Of a DNA stretch of 64,000 nt, positions 33,361 through 45,409 are shown one piece after another; the first letter of the stretch is position 1; the number at the start of each line of letters is the position of its first letter. Below the pieces are notes generated by a model. The model was not told the origin of the DNA and searched no databases. It saw only the letters and a list, made by a program, of their open reading frames with translations. The position numbers were made by a program, and so were the translations under genes. Location: assembly GCA_905221605.1 (NCBI GenBank), contig CAJNDS010002259.1:186001-250000 (forward strand), written 5' to 3'. The DNA comes from Symbiodinium natans. Its lineage: Eukaryota > Sar > Dinophyceae > Suessiales > Symbiodiniaceae.

Positions 33361-34730
33361 TGCTTCATGGCTTTGGGCATCGACGTCGTCCTGGATTCTA
33401 GCTCACTCTTTGAGGCTGCCGGCATGGCAGAGGCTGAACAGCCGGTAGTGGATGAAAACTGGATTTTCCGAGCCTACGATATGCCTCACCAGGTCACAGA
33501 GCACCATCTCTGCAGCCACTGCTTTTTCGGCAACATTCTGCGGTCACCACAACATCAGCCCATTGGCTTGACATTGTCGTGTCCTCTGACTTCGGGCAGG
33601 TTTCTGCCTGTGCAACCGCAGCAAGAGAACATGAAACAACTAAGGAGACAACTCATGAAACATGCATAATGAGGACGAAGGGTAGCAAACGCCCACACTG
33701 CATTAGGGCCCGGACCCAGACGATTTTGAAGTAACGTTGCCCTTGACACTTTGAAATGGCCAACAAACACCGGCAACAACCTGAGAAGACACCATCTAAG
33801 CACAGCGCAGACGATGTTTGCGGATGGACAGCATTCCTGCTCCATGTGGTGGGTGCGAAGTGGTTGCACGTAGCATTTGCGGAAAGCTCTGGTGCCTCTT
33901 GGCACTGTCTTCTTCATCAGACCTTCCGGCAAACTGCAGCTCAACCCACATTCCAGTCATGCCGCCGAGCTGTTCAAGCTGCGCTCGGGCACAGACTCTG
34001 ACAGGTATGCAGAGATGTGGTGCAGCGTCTCCACCTCCTTACATGCAGATGGCGTGGACTATGCCAGGGACGGTTGATCAGGCTGAGGCTCACGACCGGC
34101 GCGAGTGATGCAAGTGATGGAGCTGAAAACCTTCTTCGCCCATGCAGCTCAACAGCACCCAGGAGCAGTCATCAGGGTCTCAGGACAACACTGCGCAGCG
34201 TTGTCCTCGGGCGCTGGGGCCTTGCTTTTCAAAGCCACAAAGTGCCACAAAAGCGTGATGCTGCTTCCCAAGGCGAATGTGTGCACAACCGAAGCCCTGA
34301 TCCCTCTGCTTCCCGTTTTTCACCCCTGCTATGCAGAGCCAACTCCTGGGTCTTCCGAGCTGCAACAGGACAACCAACTTGACAACTTGACATGTGACAG
34401 ACTTCCCATTGCACTTGGATGATTCGACTACCCCCTCTACAGTCTGACTCTTTTCTATCCTTACCTACGAGGGCACCACTCGAAGGGAAAGAAGATGTTG
34501 GGACCTGTAGATATACCTATGCAGACTATATCGGACTTCTGAAGCTTCGGAGATCCTTCATCCTCATTTGTGCCCCTGATCCCTTGCAACTCCAGCCGGC
34601 AATCATTGCCGAAGCTCGGCTGGTGCAATGCTTCATCGAGCTGAGAGATGCTGAGAGGATGACGGCAGCCGAGGGAGGCAAGGCAGGAGACAAACAAGCA
34701 TCCTCAAGTTTCAATCGGCACAAAACCTGA
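33361..34730 (+). CDS. Plus-strand multi-exon gene, product unknown
   Basis: The only well-formed plus-strand gene. Exons: 33361-33492 (CFMALGIDVVLDSSSLFEAA, NWIFRAYDMPHQ, donor GTCACA), 33874-34004 (acceptor CACGTAG; KALVPLGTVFFIRPSGKLQL, donor GTATGC), 34176 to about 34390 (SGQHCAALSSGAGALLFKAT, PLLPVFHPCYAEP) and 34442-34730 (acceptor CTCTACAG; YADYIGLLKLRRSFILICA, stop at 34728-34730). The first three join in phase. The initiation codon may be the ATG at 33367 or lie upstream. No family recognised. It runs opposite to its upstream neighbour, so the ~1 kb between 32.4 and 33.36 kb may hold divergent promoters. Confidence 0.5.
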
Positions 34731-37700
34731 ACTTCCCGGATGAAGCCTCGATGAGTTCCGCGCGTCTGCACATGCATCGCGCTTCTCGACAAACAAGATT
34801 GCACCTGACGTTGTTTCGCGCCTTCTGTGAGCAAGCAACATGACTCTTTCTCAGGGGTCGCCTTGGGAACAATCAGAGAGTAATCAGAGGCAGCGCGTGC
34901 ATCCTAGGCTGATTAGCAATGCTGCTTGGACTCGGACTTGAGCTGCAATCCTTCTCCGCCACTGTCGAAGCCACGCCGGTACTCACGTTGGAACCACAAC
35001 ACACGCTAAACATCAAACATCATCAAACCAGCAATGCAGGCAAATCCTTTTTGCGGGTGGCGGAAGTTTTCCATCGTTGGCCGCTACCTGCAAAATGCAA
35101 GCACCTTTTTGCGAACCTAATTTGTTGGTTGCCTAACCCAAGCCGCCACATGTTTCCGCGAAATCGGTGGCCGGGATTGCGTGTCACTCATTGCAAAAAA
35201 TTCAGATGCACTGCGTATGGCGGAGCGTATCCAGCTTCTAGCACATGCTGAATAGGATACAAAACCCGAAAGCAAACAGTAGAAGCGCGCAAGAAGGAAC
35301 AGAGGCGCACTTACAAATAATCAAGACCTTCATGCTTGTCTGTGCGAACGAGCGGGCTAGTGAACCCTTTGAGTCTTAAAGTCCTTAATTCAACTAACTT
35401 TGCTCACTTTCTGCTTTCACCTTTGGCTCTAGGACATAATCACCAGGAGAACGCAGTGAGTCATTGGCGAAGGCTTTCCTACTGGATTTCTGAAAACTTG
35501 CTGTTCATATCTGTTGGGAAGGCAACATCCTGTCGAAGTCTAAGTTGTCTCAAACAGGTGCTCGCCGCGCAAGAAGGAAAACTCCGTTACGTCCCAGTAT
35601 TTCCCGGCTGATTCTGATTTATCACGGCTTTTTGCAGGATTCATCTTTGTTTAGAAATCTCTTGAATTGTAAACGCCAGGTATGTCCTCCCGTCCTCGCT
35701 GTTATTACTTTCACGACATTGAAACCTTCCTAGCAAAATGTCTCTTCATAGTCAAGGAAATTCAACGTAGAAAAGCTGTGAGAACGAGGAATGCATCTTC
35801 ATAATGCAAACTGCGGCCAACCATGAAGTTCGTTCTCTTCCTAAAACCCCTTAGATCTGCAGGCCACGTGGCGCAGTGTACTTCTTGCTTGGAGGAGGGC
35901 TCCACCCCTCACTCCCCACCGTCGGCTACCCCTCCCCTACCCTCCAAAGAGCCAGGTTTCCTGGAAGTGGCGACCTTGCCCCGGCCACGGGCCTCTGGAG
36001 GCGGCAATTTTGATTTACTTATTTGCCCAACGCCTACACCATGAGCGCCTGCATGCATGATGGAAAGACAAAGACAATATGCCAAAAAAAATGCAGACAC
36101 TGGAAGTCTCTGTCTTCTCAAGAGTTTCTTCTATTACCTTGCTGAATACGTCTTTGTTCGTTTATACAAAAACACACAAGCAGAAAACCCCAGCAAAATA
36201 GGAATAAAGTAGTACAAGCCTTGAACTAGTTTGGAAAAAACCGAGAAGAAACAAGAAGACAACAAAAACTAGCAAAAAAACAGACGAATAACTCTATAAC
36301 TTTTCCTGTTCTTGCTAAAGTTGCCCACTGAGCGAGCCTGAGGTTGAATTTGGCTACACGGAACATTGGGGCATAGCATGTTGCAGCACGCGTGTATTCA
36401 CAACCGCACAACAAAACATGGTACTTGCCACGCAGCCTGTCTGGATATCTCCAGGCTAGTGGTGATTGGCTTTCCTCCCGCTTTGTGCAGTGTGCCAAGA
36501 TGTTGTGCAACGCATGCGGAGTGCCGTGATTGATCGCACTCTGGCTGGATGTCCTTGCTGCGGCCTGATGGCAACAGACGCGACGATCTCTTCAAAACGA
36601 CAATCTCCACTCAGAGGCGGGCATCAGCAAAAAAGAATGTGGCCAGTGTTCCACTTTCTCTTGCAAGGCCTCAGACGACGAAGAAGCACTGTTCAAGCCA
36701 CAACCAACCCAACCAATCCATACTTGGATCAAGGCAGCGTGCTGCGTCATATCAGATATCGGAATGACAATCATACCTGGACATGCCGTGAACCATCCTC
36801 GCACAACTGCACAACTTGCTGGGACTTCTTCAATGCGATGTGAACGAGTGCCGTGCTGGAGGCAGACCCTCCCAATGTTGGAATTTGGGCTAAATCGAAA
36901 TCATCCAATGGACCTGATTGACAGATTGGTGTGCCCACATCCATGGTGCAATCGTGTCACTGAGGCTGGGACCTAATTCGGCGACTCCACCTCCACATCT
37001 TTTCTTAATCTGCTGTCCAAATGCCGACGACGGGAAGAAATAGCAGCTGAGTTTTTTGGAATCGGGTTCCACCAGTTCCCACTCCCCTTGCCCTTGCTGC
37101 GTTTGCCCACCTTCTCAGCACCCATTGTGATGGGAGCAAGTGGGGCAAGTAAAAGAGAGGTGTGGATTCGTTGAAAGCAAATGAAGGACAAGTGAAGGGT
37201 AAGCAGCGGCTTGAGCAGGAAAGGGCAGCATTAGCACAGCAGCTAGGGCCAACTAGGCACTTGCGACAAGCGCACAACACAGCCGCAAAACGTACTCGAA
37301 AAACCGAGGGTGGAAAAAGAAACACGCGATACGAAAGGACAAGGACCACAGATGCAAAGCTGCACAAAATGCGCACACGCAGCATGCACCGGCCAGGACA
37401 AATCAACGTAGGGAACCTGCGCTAAGTGGAGCTATTGCGCTAGCACTGCATGTGCATGCTCGAAACACCAACCTTCAGGAGGATCACCTTCGCATCTGCA
37501 CTTGGAATCCTGCACAGATGCTCTAGCCGAACCTTGCACTCTCAAACACCGGTGTGGATCTGCATGCATCTGTCTAACATGTGCTGGCAACCCTGGGCAT
37601 CACACCGCACAGCTGCACGCAGAAATGCCCATGGCAACATTACATTCGGCACATCTGCGGCGACATACCAGTCATGTTTGCTGGTCCCAATCGGATGATT

Positions 37701-38100
37701 ACGCGTCCTCTGCTCCAAATGCAGATGCAATTGTTGCGGCAATTGCTCGATTTAGGGAGGGTAGCATGTCAGGGTGGACCACCCCCCCCCCTCCAAAAGA
37801 TCAAAAGGGTTCGTCACGAATAATAATCATGATCACTGAGTACATGTTACTGTATATAGATATATATATATATATATATATACCCCGGTATGTTTTTTTT
37901 GGGGGCACCAGTACTGGGTTCACATCTTTCTTCTGCTGCATGATCCAACCGGGGCCATACTCACGAAGGCAACGTCTTTTCTGGTTTGGAGATTCAGGTT
38001 TAGGAGCCCTATAGACACTAAACCCCAATGCAAACCAAACTGTTGACAACGGCTGCCACCAATTGTTTGGGTTTTTGCGGGCGTGCCGGCGCATGCTTGT
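34731..38100. other. Stretch without a supported gene
   Basis: AT-richer than average. Weak protein-like frames occur at 36400-36600 (minus, VEIVVLKRSSRLLPSG) and 37542-37742 (minus) but lack convincing splice borders. A poly-C run (37782-37791) and a (TA)n run (37853-37882) are present. Confidence 0.4.
37853..37882. repeat. (TA)n microsatellite
   Basis: About 14 TA units with one AGA interruption. Confidence 0.95.
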
Positions 38101-38159
38101 GCCCGTTCTCTTGCGGGTTGGCGTGCGGCAGGTGTTCGTGCTCGGGCTTTGCGGGGGGC

Positions 38160-38822
38160 CTACGCCGGTGGAAACGCTGCCCAACAGACACGGGCATGGA
38201 AGCTGTTCCTGCTCGTGTCACGCCTATTGCTCGTTCGCGCGCGTGAGCCGGGCACAATCGGGCGCGACGCCATCCTCCAGCGATCGCGCGACTTCATTGC
38301 TGTCGTTGGGAAAGCTTGCTGGTCGCGGCGCGAGCCTCGGCTTTTCTTTTTTCTCCTCGCACTTTTTGCCGTCCGCGCCACATGTCCCATCGGCGTCACG
38401 TACGTACTGGCGAAGTGGCCACCGACCAGGGCGAGGGACAAAACGCTCCACCAGCGGTGCTTGGGCTGCAGACGCTCCACTCAGCGGCGAGCACAACATT
38501 GCGGCCCCCCACGGGTGAGTTCCGGGCTTGCGCCGGCAAACGCGGCCCCCACATGTGTCAGCCCCAGGGACGGGCCGGCTTGCGTGAGCAAGTGGGGACA
38601 CGAGCGTGGCTCCCCGTTCGTCGTCGCCCCAGAGACAACGAAGTCGAGGCGACGACGGTCATCAGCGTGGACTTGCGGCGCCGTAGTGCATGCAAGCCAG
38701 GACAGCCGGAGGCGGCGCCTCACTGCGAGGGCATGCGCTGCCTCGGAAGGAGTCGCCGCAAGCCGCATGCCGGCATGCGGACCGGACTGGGAGCGGAGTA
38801 GGGCGCGAGCAGGCGGAGTCAA
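38160..38822 (-). pseudogene. LINE-type retroelement fragment, 3' region, decayed
   Basis: On the minus strand, one frame (38481-38822) reads DDRRRLDFVVSGATTNGE, the conserved (R)LD(F/V)V(V/I)xGAT motif found downstream of the reverse transcriptase in GC-rich dinoflagellate non-LTR elements. It then shifts to another frame (38160-38480) with KHRWWSVLSLAL, like the following RWWgxLs motif. Truncated and frameshifted, so inactive. Family assignment is from memory of the motif order. Confidence 0.55.
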
Positions 38823-39119
38823 GGCTTCAAAAAAGAAATGTGAAATGCGAGAACGGCATGTCGCTGCCAGCCAAGCCCTCCGCCAAGGCTTAGCTCACCG
38901 TCAACCACCGGCACTGCGGCGCCTTGAACACATGCGACCCATTCCCATCCATTTCCGTCGATTCGCCCAGCCCGCCCCGCTGTCCGGGTTCTTTGGTCTC
39001 TCGCAGGAGGATCAAAGCGGCTCATCTGCGCGTCATGGGGATCCCCGAAGGTTCATGCATAGTATAGATCTGCGACAAGCTCGTTCTCCTGCCAATTTTC
39101 CGTTGGAATCTGCAATTTC

Positions 39120-40360
39120 GGGTTTTAGGCCTCAGGGGCCAAAAGCCTAAATCCTCAACCGTTAGGGTTCAGGGTGCGAGGGTTTGGGGCTTAAGGTGGT
39201 TCGTATAAAGTTTGAGCCCCACACCCGGGAGGGCTGAAGCAACCCAATGCCGTCTAAAGAAGGCACAGTCTGCAAGAGGGTGCGACGATGAAAAATAGCT
39301 CCAGAGGCAAGAATGTAAACATCAAAGCACAGTGAAGTGCGGGGGTTGTAAATGTTTTGATAGGCTCCACTGCTCGAGACCATGGCAGAATATGCCAAAA
39401 CCCAAAACATACAACGCGAGAGCACGGCCCAATGTGCTTTAAAATTCGCTTGGCCTTAACTCTTGTAAGCCCCAAACCCTTCCCAAAAAACCTACACCTG
39501 GGGCTCTCGGCGAAAAACGACTTTGACCCAAAATCTCCCGCACCGCAGCGACGGCCTTCCATGCCTTCCATATGCGCGCACGTGCCCTCGCGCAGGATCA
39601 GCAACCGGCATTTTGCATTAGGCAGCCAAGCTTCCCGGTCGCCTGAACAAAACGGAACACCAACAACATAACAACAGGTTTTGAAATTGCGACGCACCCT
39701 TCTTTCCATGTTTCTTGGCCACGCCTGTCAAAACACAAGGGGTACGGGGACATCAGCGGAACTGCGTGTGTGGAGGCCCGGCCTGAATCCACTTCTGACC
39801 TTTGATGCGACCGAAATCCTAAACCCTATCCTAAATCAACAGTTGCAGCTCGCGGCTTTGTGACGGTCATCGACTTCGCCGACAGCTGACCTGCAGTGGA
39901 CTTGGGGACCCACCACAGCAACCCTAACTACCCTAACTACCCCACCCAACATAAGGTCCGAATATCCCTACCCTAAACCTTAAACCTTAAACCCCATGCG
40001 GCCAAGAACTCCCCCAGAGGCCCTAGGGTTGCTAACCCTAAAGCCGGGTCAACAACCCAAACCCCAAACCCCAGAACTGAAACCCTCAGCCCTACAACCC
40101 CGTAGCCCGAACCCGAAACCCTGTAGCTTAGGCCCCAAACCCTGAACCCGAAACCCTGTGAGCGCTACTGCACCTTAGGGCAAAGTCCTGGAATCCAGGG
40201 AAAAGAGAAGCAAGAAAAACGGACTTGCAGGGCTTGTCGCTGGGGTTTAAGGCTTACAGGTTTAGGCCCACGCTTTAGGGCTTAGGGTTGAAAGTTAGGG
40301 GGTTTCGGGTTTAGGGCTTAGGGGCTTAGGGTTCAGGGGTTCGGGGTTTAGGTAGGTGCA
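39120..40360. repeat. Degenerate telomere-like repeats (CCCTAAA/TTTAGGG type)
   Basis: G-rich variants (GTTAGGGTTCAGGG, GGGTTTGGGG) at 39120-39200; C-rich variants (ACCCTAAACCTTAAACC, AACCCTAACTACCCTAAC) scattered 39460-40160, densest from 39900; then G-rich again (GGGTTTAAGG, TTTAGGGCTTAGGG) at 40230-40360. No long perfect array. It looks like decayed subtelomeric or interstitial telomeric DNA. Confidence 0.75.
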
Positions 40361-40380
40361 CCCTCAAACAATCCCAGGCC

Positions 40381-41056
40381 ATGCAACTCGTGCTCCGCCG
40401 CCGCCTGCGCATGCCACTCCCCCTCTGCCACGGTAGACCGCCTCGGCGACCACGCGCTCGCTTGCCCGCGAACCGGCCTGCTCGCCCGACGTGCCAAGGT
40501 CGTCGAGCGAGCGTGGGCCCGCGTCGCGCGCGCGAAGCCGTGGGTGCCGAAGGGCAGGTGGTGCCACAACCGCCCGGAGTGCGCACGGAGGACAAACGCC
40601 GCCTAGACGTGGTCATCTACGGGGCGACGCCTAACGGATCCGCGCTATGCTGCGATGCGGCGCTGGTATCACCACTTACACGCACGGGGCAACCACAGCC
40701 ATGTACGGCCGGCCGCCTACCCGGAGCTCCGGCGCCAAGGGCCGCAGAAGCTCCTGGTGCTTGGCAGCGAGGTCGGAGGGCGCTTCAACGGCGACACGCA
40801 GCAACTGGTGCGAGACCTGGTCCGACTGCGGTCCCACAGAGCGCCGCCAGCCCTGCGCGCCACTGCGTCTTCCGGCTGGACGCGTCGCTGGTGCGGCATG
40901 CTGTCTGTCTCAGTCCACAAGCACTGCCCTTGGCAGCCATGGCCCCAACCGCCGCAGGCCACCAGCGTTGCGGGTCCGCCGCTTGACCGCGTTCTCGACC
41001 TCGCAGAGGCCGAGGGGCCGAGCCGCCTGCCGCTGCGACACCTGTCGGAGTCGTAG
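40381..41056 (+). pseudogene. LINE-type retroelement fragment, 3' region, decayed
   Basis: The plus strand reads RRLDVVIYGATPNGSALCC and SPLTRTGQPQPC in one frame (to about 40690), then continues in another with AYPELRRQGPQKLLVLGSE and RAPPALRATASSGWTRRWCG, ending VLDLAEAEGPSRLPLRH before a stop at 41054. The order of motifs matches the C-terminal part of a GC-rich dinoflagellate LINE polyprotein. One frameshift near 40690 and a truncated 5' end make it a relic. Its 5' edge lies directly against the telomere-like tract. Confidence 0.62.
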
Positions 41057-41940
41057 GGCCTCGTAGGCTCCGTAGGACCCCTCACGGGCCGGACACAAAG
41101 TGGGCAGGAGTAAAAGAGCGTTGTCGGGTGCACAGGGACCGCGGACCCTCCGGCAGCAGCAAAAAGGAGCGATAAAAAATAAAAAAAAAAACATGTCGAA
41201 GTGCTAAACATTCGACCATGGCCCAGACTGCATCGTCGTGAGCACGGGCATACGCCAGGATGTTTGCGGGGGGGATGTTTTTTTTTTGGATGTTTCCGAA
41301 CAGGTGCTGTGCGCGAGCATGTGCTGTGCGCGAGCAGCTTAAGTCCTGCAACAAGCGTCTTGCGGTCAGTATGACAATGATACCGACATGTATACACACA
41401 CGGGGCAAATAGGCCACCTCACATTACAGATTCAAGGCTTCCAGCAGTGAACGCCGGGTTTGACAATGTTTGACACACGTAGGGTGCATGTAGGCTGACA
41501 AGTACGGCTACAGTGTTGATGATGTGGCTCTTTTCAATACTGGCAAGTTGGCATCATGTTCATGAGTACGGTATCAGACTGTGTCTCACGGGTGTTGCGG
41601 TGAGAAAAGCAGGCGCAAAAACGCGTCGTCAGGCGGCTGCTCACCAGCCCATACAGCCCCCAACCCACACACGTGGGAACGGTGTGTCCATCCCCATCGC
41701 AAGGGTAATCAAAAGGGGCAAGAGCGCAGCGCGTAGACAAGACTCCATGCAGCCGCGCGGCGCCGCGCAGAAAGTAAACAAAGCCAAACGCTTTGGATAT
41801 CGCACCACAAGCAAGTGGAGGTACGCGCATTCACGGCTCGGGCGAAGCGGACGGGACGGTGTCGCGGAGCTTGGCGAGTATGGTCGCGCGGCTGACGGTG
41901 TCATGAGCGTTTCGCCCACATTCCGTTGTCAATGGCAGTG
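41057..41940. other. Stretch without a supported gene
   Basis: Contains short A- and T-runs (41170-41190, 41277-41288) and the tandem words GTGCTGTGCGCGAGCA at about 41300-41337. Frames here are mixed and I see no element or exon. Confidence 0.4.
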
Positions 41941-42765
41941 GTGGTCGCGTGCTGCCATCCCGGTCTTCTGAATCCGCCAGGGTCACGGCGTTCGGGAACG
42001 CACGTGGCGCGCAGCGTGGTCTGCTGCGCGCGTGCCGCGGGGTGTGCCCGTTGCACGTCTGCGCCCAACGCAGTGTGCCGAGCGCACTGCCTCCGCCGTG
42101 TACTGCGGGCGTCCTGGCACACCATTCACGCGGGCCTCCGACCCTCGCACTGCGAACTGCCTCAACGTGGCGAGCCTGGCCAAGAAGTTGGCAGCATCAC
42201 TATCACTGCTCCCGCGCTTGCTCTACCCCTTTCCATGAAACTCGAGGTGCTGACTGCTCTGCGATATCCAAACCACTGCGTCCCGAGCGCTGCTGCTCTC
42301 GCAATCTGGACCCCACTCCGGTCGTGCCCTCACAGTGCTCCCTACGTCTGCCGCTGTCGCCCTGCCCTCCGAACACCTCCGCGTGCTCCTTCTGCGACGG
42401 CTGCGCCTGCCCCCGAGCCCGCGAGCGCGCGACGGGCGCGTCTCGTCGTTGTCGGGGTCGAGGTTGGCGGGCGCTTCGGTGCTGAAGCCGCCTCCGTCCT
42501 CCGCCACCTCGTGCGGCACCGCGCTGCCAGCCTCCCACCGCCGCTCCGGGCCGCTGCCAGTGCCGGCTGGATCCAGCGCTGGTCCGGCTTCCTCGCGGTC
42601 GCCGCTATGCGCGCCTATGCGGCCTCCCTGCTGGAGCTGCCGCCTGCGGGTAACCTCTGCGATGCGGGAGAAGCGCCTGACCTGCACGAGGTCGTCGCTG
42701 AGGTCCGCGGTGGCCCCGCCCTGCTCGCAAGCCGCCTCCCGGCGCCTCGAACCAGCCCGTAGTTG
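41941..42765 (+). pseudogene. LINE-type retroelement fragment, 3' region
   Basis: The plus-strand frame ending at about 42762 reads RRARLVVVGVEVGGRFGAEA, GWIQRWSGFLAVAAMRAYAA, DLHEVVAEVRGGPALLASRL and stops: the 3' tail of a LINE polyprotein related to, but not identical with, the 40.4-kb copy. The part 5' of about 42420 is broken across frames. A second copy in inverted orientation lies at 44755-45095. Confidence 0.62.
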
Positions 42766-43599
42766 GTAGGCTTCTTGCACTGGGACCGCGGCTACCGTTC
42801 GTAAAAACACTGATGTCTTACTTGATTCTTATGAGCGTCTTACCTGGCCGTCACGGGTCGTACTCATCCACCGACTGCAGTCACAAGCTCCATCGCTAAA
42901 GCCGAGAGCATAACACAACACAAAGACAAGGCGATGCTGCGTTCACAGTCAGGGCCTGGGTCAGCGAGGCTGGTGCCGCCCTGCCGCCCTACCGCATTCT
43001 CATATCCGTGCGACGACGGCTGCCCCGCACCCTCCCAAGCGCGTCGCAAAATGTGGCGCGCACGAACCTCATCGACGGCAGCATACGGCGGCGCCTCGTC
43101 GGCCAGTTAATCCGGCTTCGCGGCCCCTGCGAAGAACTTTGCCTGCTGCGCATGGCCCCGCAAAGCATGCTTGCTCGGCACACCACGACGCTGGAGGATG
43201 CGCTGCGCGACGCAGCCCCGCGCGACGCAGCCCCGCCCGTCGTGCCCAGCCGCCTGAGGGAGCCCGGCGATTCGGACTTGGACTTCATGGCCTCGATTAT
43301 TTGTAGTAGGCGATCGGAAGTGGCGCCGGCAGAATCCAAACGCGGAAATTAGCGCTATATGACGCTATGTCACGATCTGGACCCGCTTTACGGCGTCGAC
43401 ACGCCCGGATCTTGGCATCTGCTGGGACTCCCGAATACACTGCCGCGCCGCTCGAACCCTACGTTGTTGCAACCCCCCCTTGATGTCCCAGGCTTATCCG
43501 CAAAGAGAAAAAACATAGCAATTTCTATGGCATGGTTGTATTTTTCCGAAAAACATCTCGGATGTTGGGTTCTCGTTTAGGTTCAACACGCGAGAGAGC

Positions 43600-43850
43600 G
43601 ATGAAAACGAAAGAGGGGTGGCGTGGGGATCAGAAGGGCCGGATGAAAACGAAACGGGGATGGTGCGGGGATCACGAGGGTGGGGCGAAAACCTAACGGG
43701 ATTGAAACGAAACGGGGATGAAGATGAAACGGACATGGCGCGGGGATCACAACGAGACGGAGCGAAAACTGAACGGGGTGGCGCCTGCGGGGATGAAAAC
43801 GAAATGGGGATGAAAGCGAAGCGGGGATGAAAACGATATGAAAACGCAGG
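43600..43850. repeat. G-rich imperfect minisatellite
   Basis: Repeats of GATGAAAACGAAACGGGGAT alternating with GG(C/T)GCGGGGATCACGAGGG-like words, period variable (about 40-60 bp). Open on both strands. Confidence 0.75.
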
Positions 43851-43854
43851 AGGG

Positions 43855-44600
43855 ATTTTCGTCGAATGTATTGCGTATTGCGGCGCGTACTGCTGCGCGT
43901 ATTGCGGCGCGTACAGCGGCGCGTACTGCGACGCGGGAAGCTGAGGGATTTTTGTTGAATTGTAGTACAAAAAATGTAGTACTGGGAGGACAGAGCCGGG
44001 GGGGGGCGAGAGCGGATTGCGCGTACGACGGCGCATACGGCGGCGCGGGAAGCTGAGGGATTTTCATTGAATTGTAGTACAAATATGTAAAACTGGGAGG
44101 ACAGAGCCGGAGGGGTGCGAGAGCGGACTGCGGCGCGTACGACGGTACAGCGGCGCGGGAAGCGAAGAGATTTTCGTCGAATTGTATAGTACAAATGTAG
44201 TACTGGGAGGACAGAGCCGGAGGGGCGCGAGAGCGGACTGCGGCGAGTACAGCGGCGCGTACGGGGCGCGAGAAAAGCGGCGAGTATGACGCCGCGTACG
44301 GCGGCGCGGGAAGCTGAGGGATTTTCGTTGAAATGAATACTACAATTGTAGTACTGGGAGGACAGAGCCGGAGGGGCGCGAGAGCAGACTGCGGCGCGCA
44401 CGATGGCGCGTGCAGTGGCGCGGGAAGCTGAGGGACTTTCGTTGAATTGTAGTACACATGTAGTACTGGGAGGACAGAGCCGGAGGGGCGCGAGAGCGGA
44501 CTGCGGTGCGCACGACGGCGCGTACGGCGGCGCGGGAAGCTGAGGGATTTTCGTTGAATTGTAGTACAAATGTAGTACTGGGAGGACAGAGCAACATGTG
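43855..44600. repeat. ~112-bp satellite, about 6 to 7 units
   Basis: The word CTGGGAGGACAGAGC recurs at 43982, 44093, 44203, 44354, 44466 and 44578: spacings 111, 110, 151, 112, 112. Each unit also has GCGGGAAGCTGAGGGATTTT and GAATTGTAGTACAAATGTAG, plus a GCGGCGCGTACG-rich segment of variable length. The minus strand is open across all units, giving repeated peptides (NSTKIPQLPAPPYAPS), which I attribute to the repeat. Confidence 0.9.
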
Positions 44601-44754
44601 CATGCGGAATGGGTGTTAAAGTGGGGGTTTCACTCCGGCACTGTTGTCATTCGGATTGTTTTTGGGTTCCTGGCTTGACCTTGTCTAACACGCGCCTCTT
44701 TTTGGACAATGACCGAGGTCCCAGTGCACGAAGTTTGCAGCCTATACGGATTGG

Positions 44755-45095
44755 ATCAGGGCGCCGGGAGGCGGCTTGCGATCAGCGGAAGGCCGCCACG
44801 GACCTCAACGAGAACCTCGTGCAGGTCCATGTCGGGCGCCTCTCCCGCATCACAAAGGTCATACCAGGTGGCAGCTCCTGGAGGCACACCGCAAAGGCAT
44901 GCACGGCGGCGACCGCGAGGAGGTCGGACCAGCGCTGGACGCAGCCTGCACAGGCAGCGGCCCGGAGCGGCAGCGGAAGACTTGCCGCACGGGAAGTGGG
45001 AACTGGCGGAGGAAGGAGGCGGCTTCAGCACCGAAGCGCCCGCCGACCTCGACCCCAACAACGACGAGACGCGCCCGCCGCGCGCAGTGGCATCT
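44755..45095 (-). pseudogene. Inverted copy of the LINE 3' tail
   Basis: The minus strand is a close match to 42425-42765: shared words include GTCTCGTCGTTGT, GGCGGGCGCTTCGGTGCTGAAGCCG and GCAAGCCGCCTCCCGGCGCC. Peptides VVVGVEVGGRFGAEAAS and LHEVLVEVRGGLPLIASRL are in different frames because of indels. Probably non-coding now. Confidence 0.68.
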
Positions 45096-45260
45096 ACGCG
45101 GACCGTTTACGTTCTTAGACGACACCTACACCGTCTGCTCCCCTGAACGCGTCGCCACCCTCGCCGATGCTCTTTGGGATCATGCTGCCCGGGTCCAGCT
45201 CCACCAGGACAAGACCCGTGTCTGGAATGCAGCAGGGAGGAACTCCCGAACGTCGCTTCA
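45096..45260 (+). pseudogene. Reverse-transcriptase palm fragment (FLDD box)
   Basis: The plus-strand frame reads FLDDTYTVCSPERVATLADA at 45112 onward, then LHQDKTRVWNAAG. FLDD corresponds to the catalytic YxDD box of reverse transcriptases, and KTRVWNAAG to the motif after it in GC-rich dinoflagellate LINEs. It is abutted at 45095 by the inverted 3' tail, so the element is rearranged and broken. Confidence 0.62.
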
Positions 45261-45409
45261 TTCTAACCAGACCCCATTTCTGCCACGTATGTCTGGGTTG
45301 CACATTTTGTTGCGATTGTCCCCCCTGATGGCGCCGTGCGAGCGCCGCAAGACTGCCTACCCCGAACTTGTGCGAGGCTGCAGCGCCTGGTGTTGGGCAG
45401 CGCACACCC

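Noticed and set aside
38083-39150. Plus-strand frame of 355 codons
   Set aside because: GC-rich antisense of a LINE tail; the composition (Arg/Ala-rich) and the recognisable minus-strand motifs argue against it.
43583-44569. Minus-strand frame of 328 codons
   Set aside because: It is the satellite read through; the same peptide recurs in overlapping frames with unit lengths not divisible by three.
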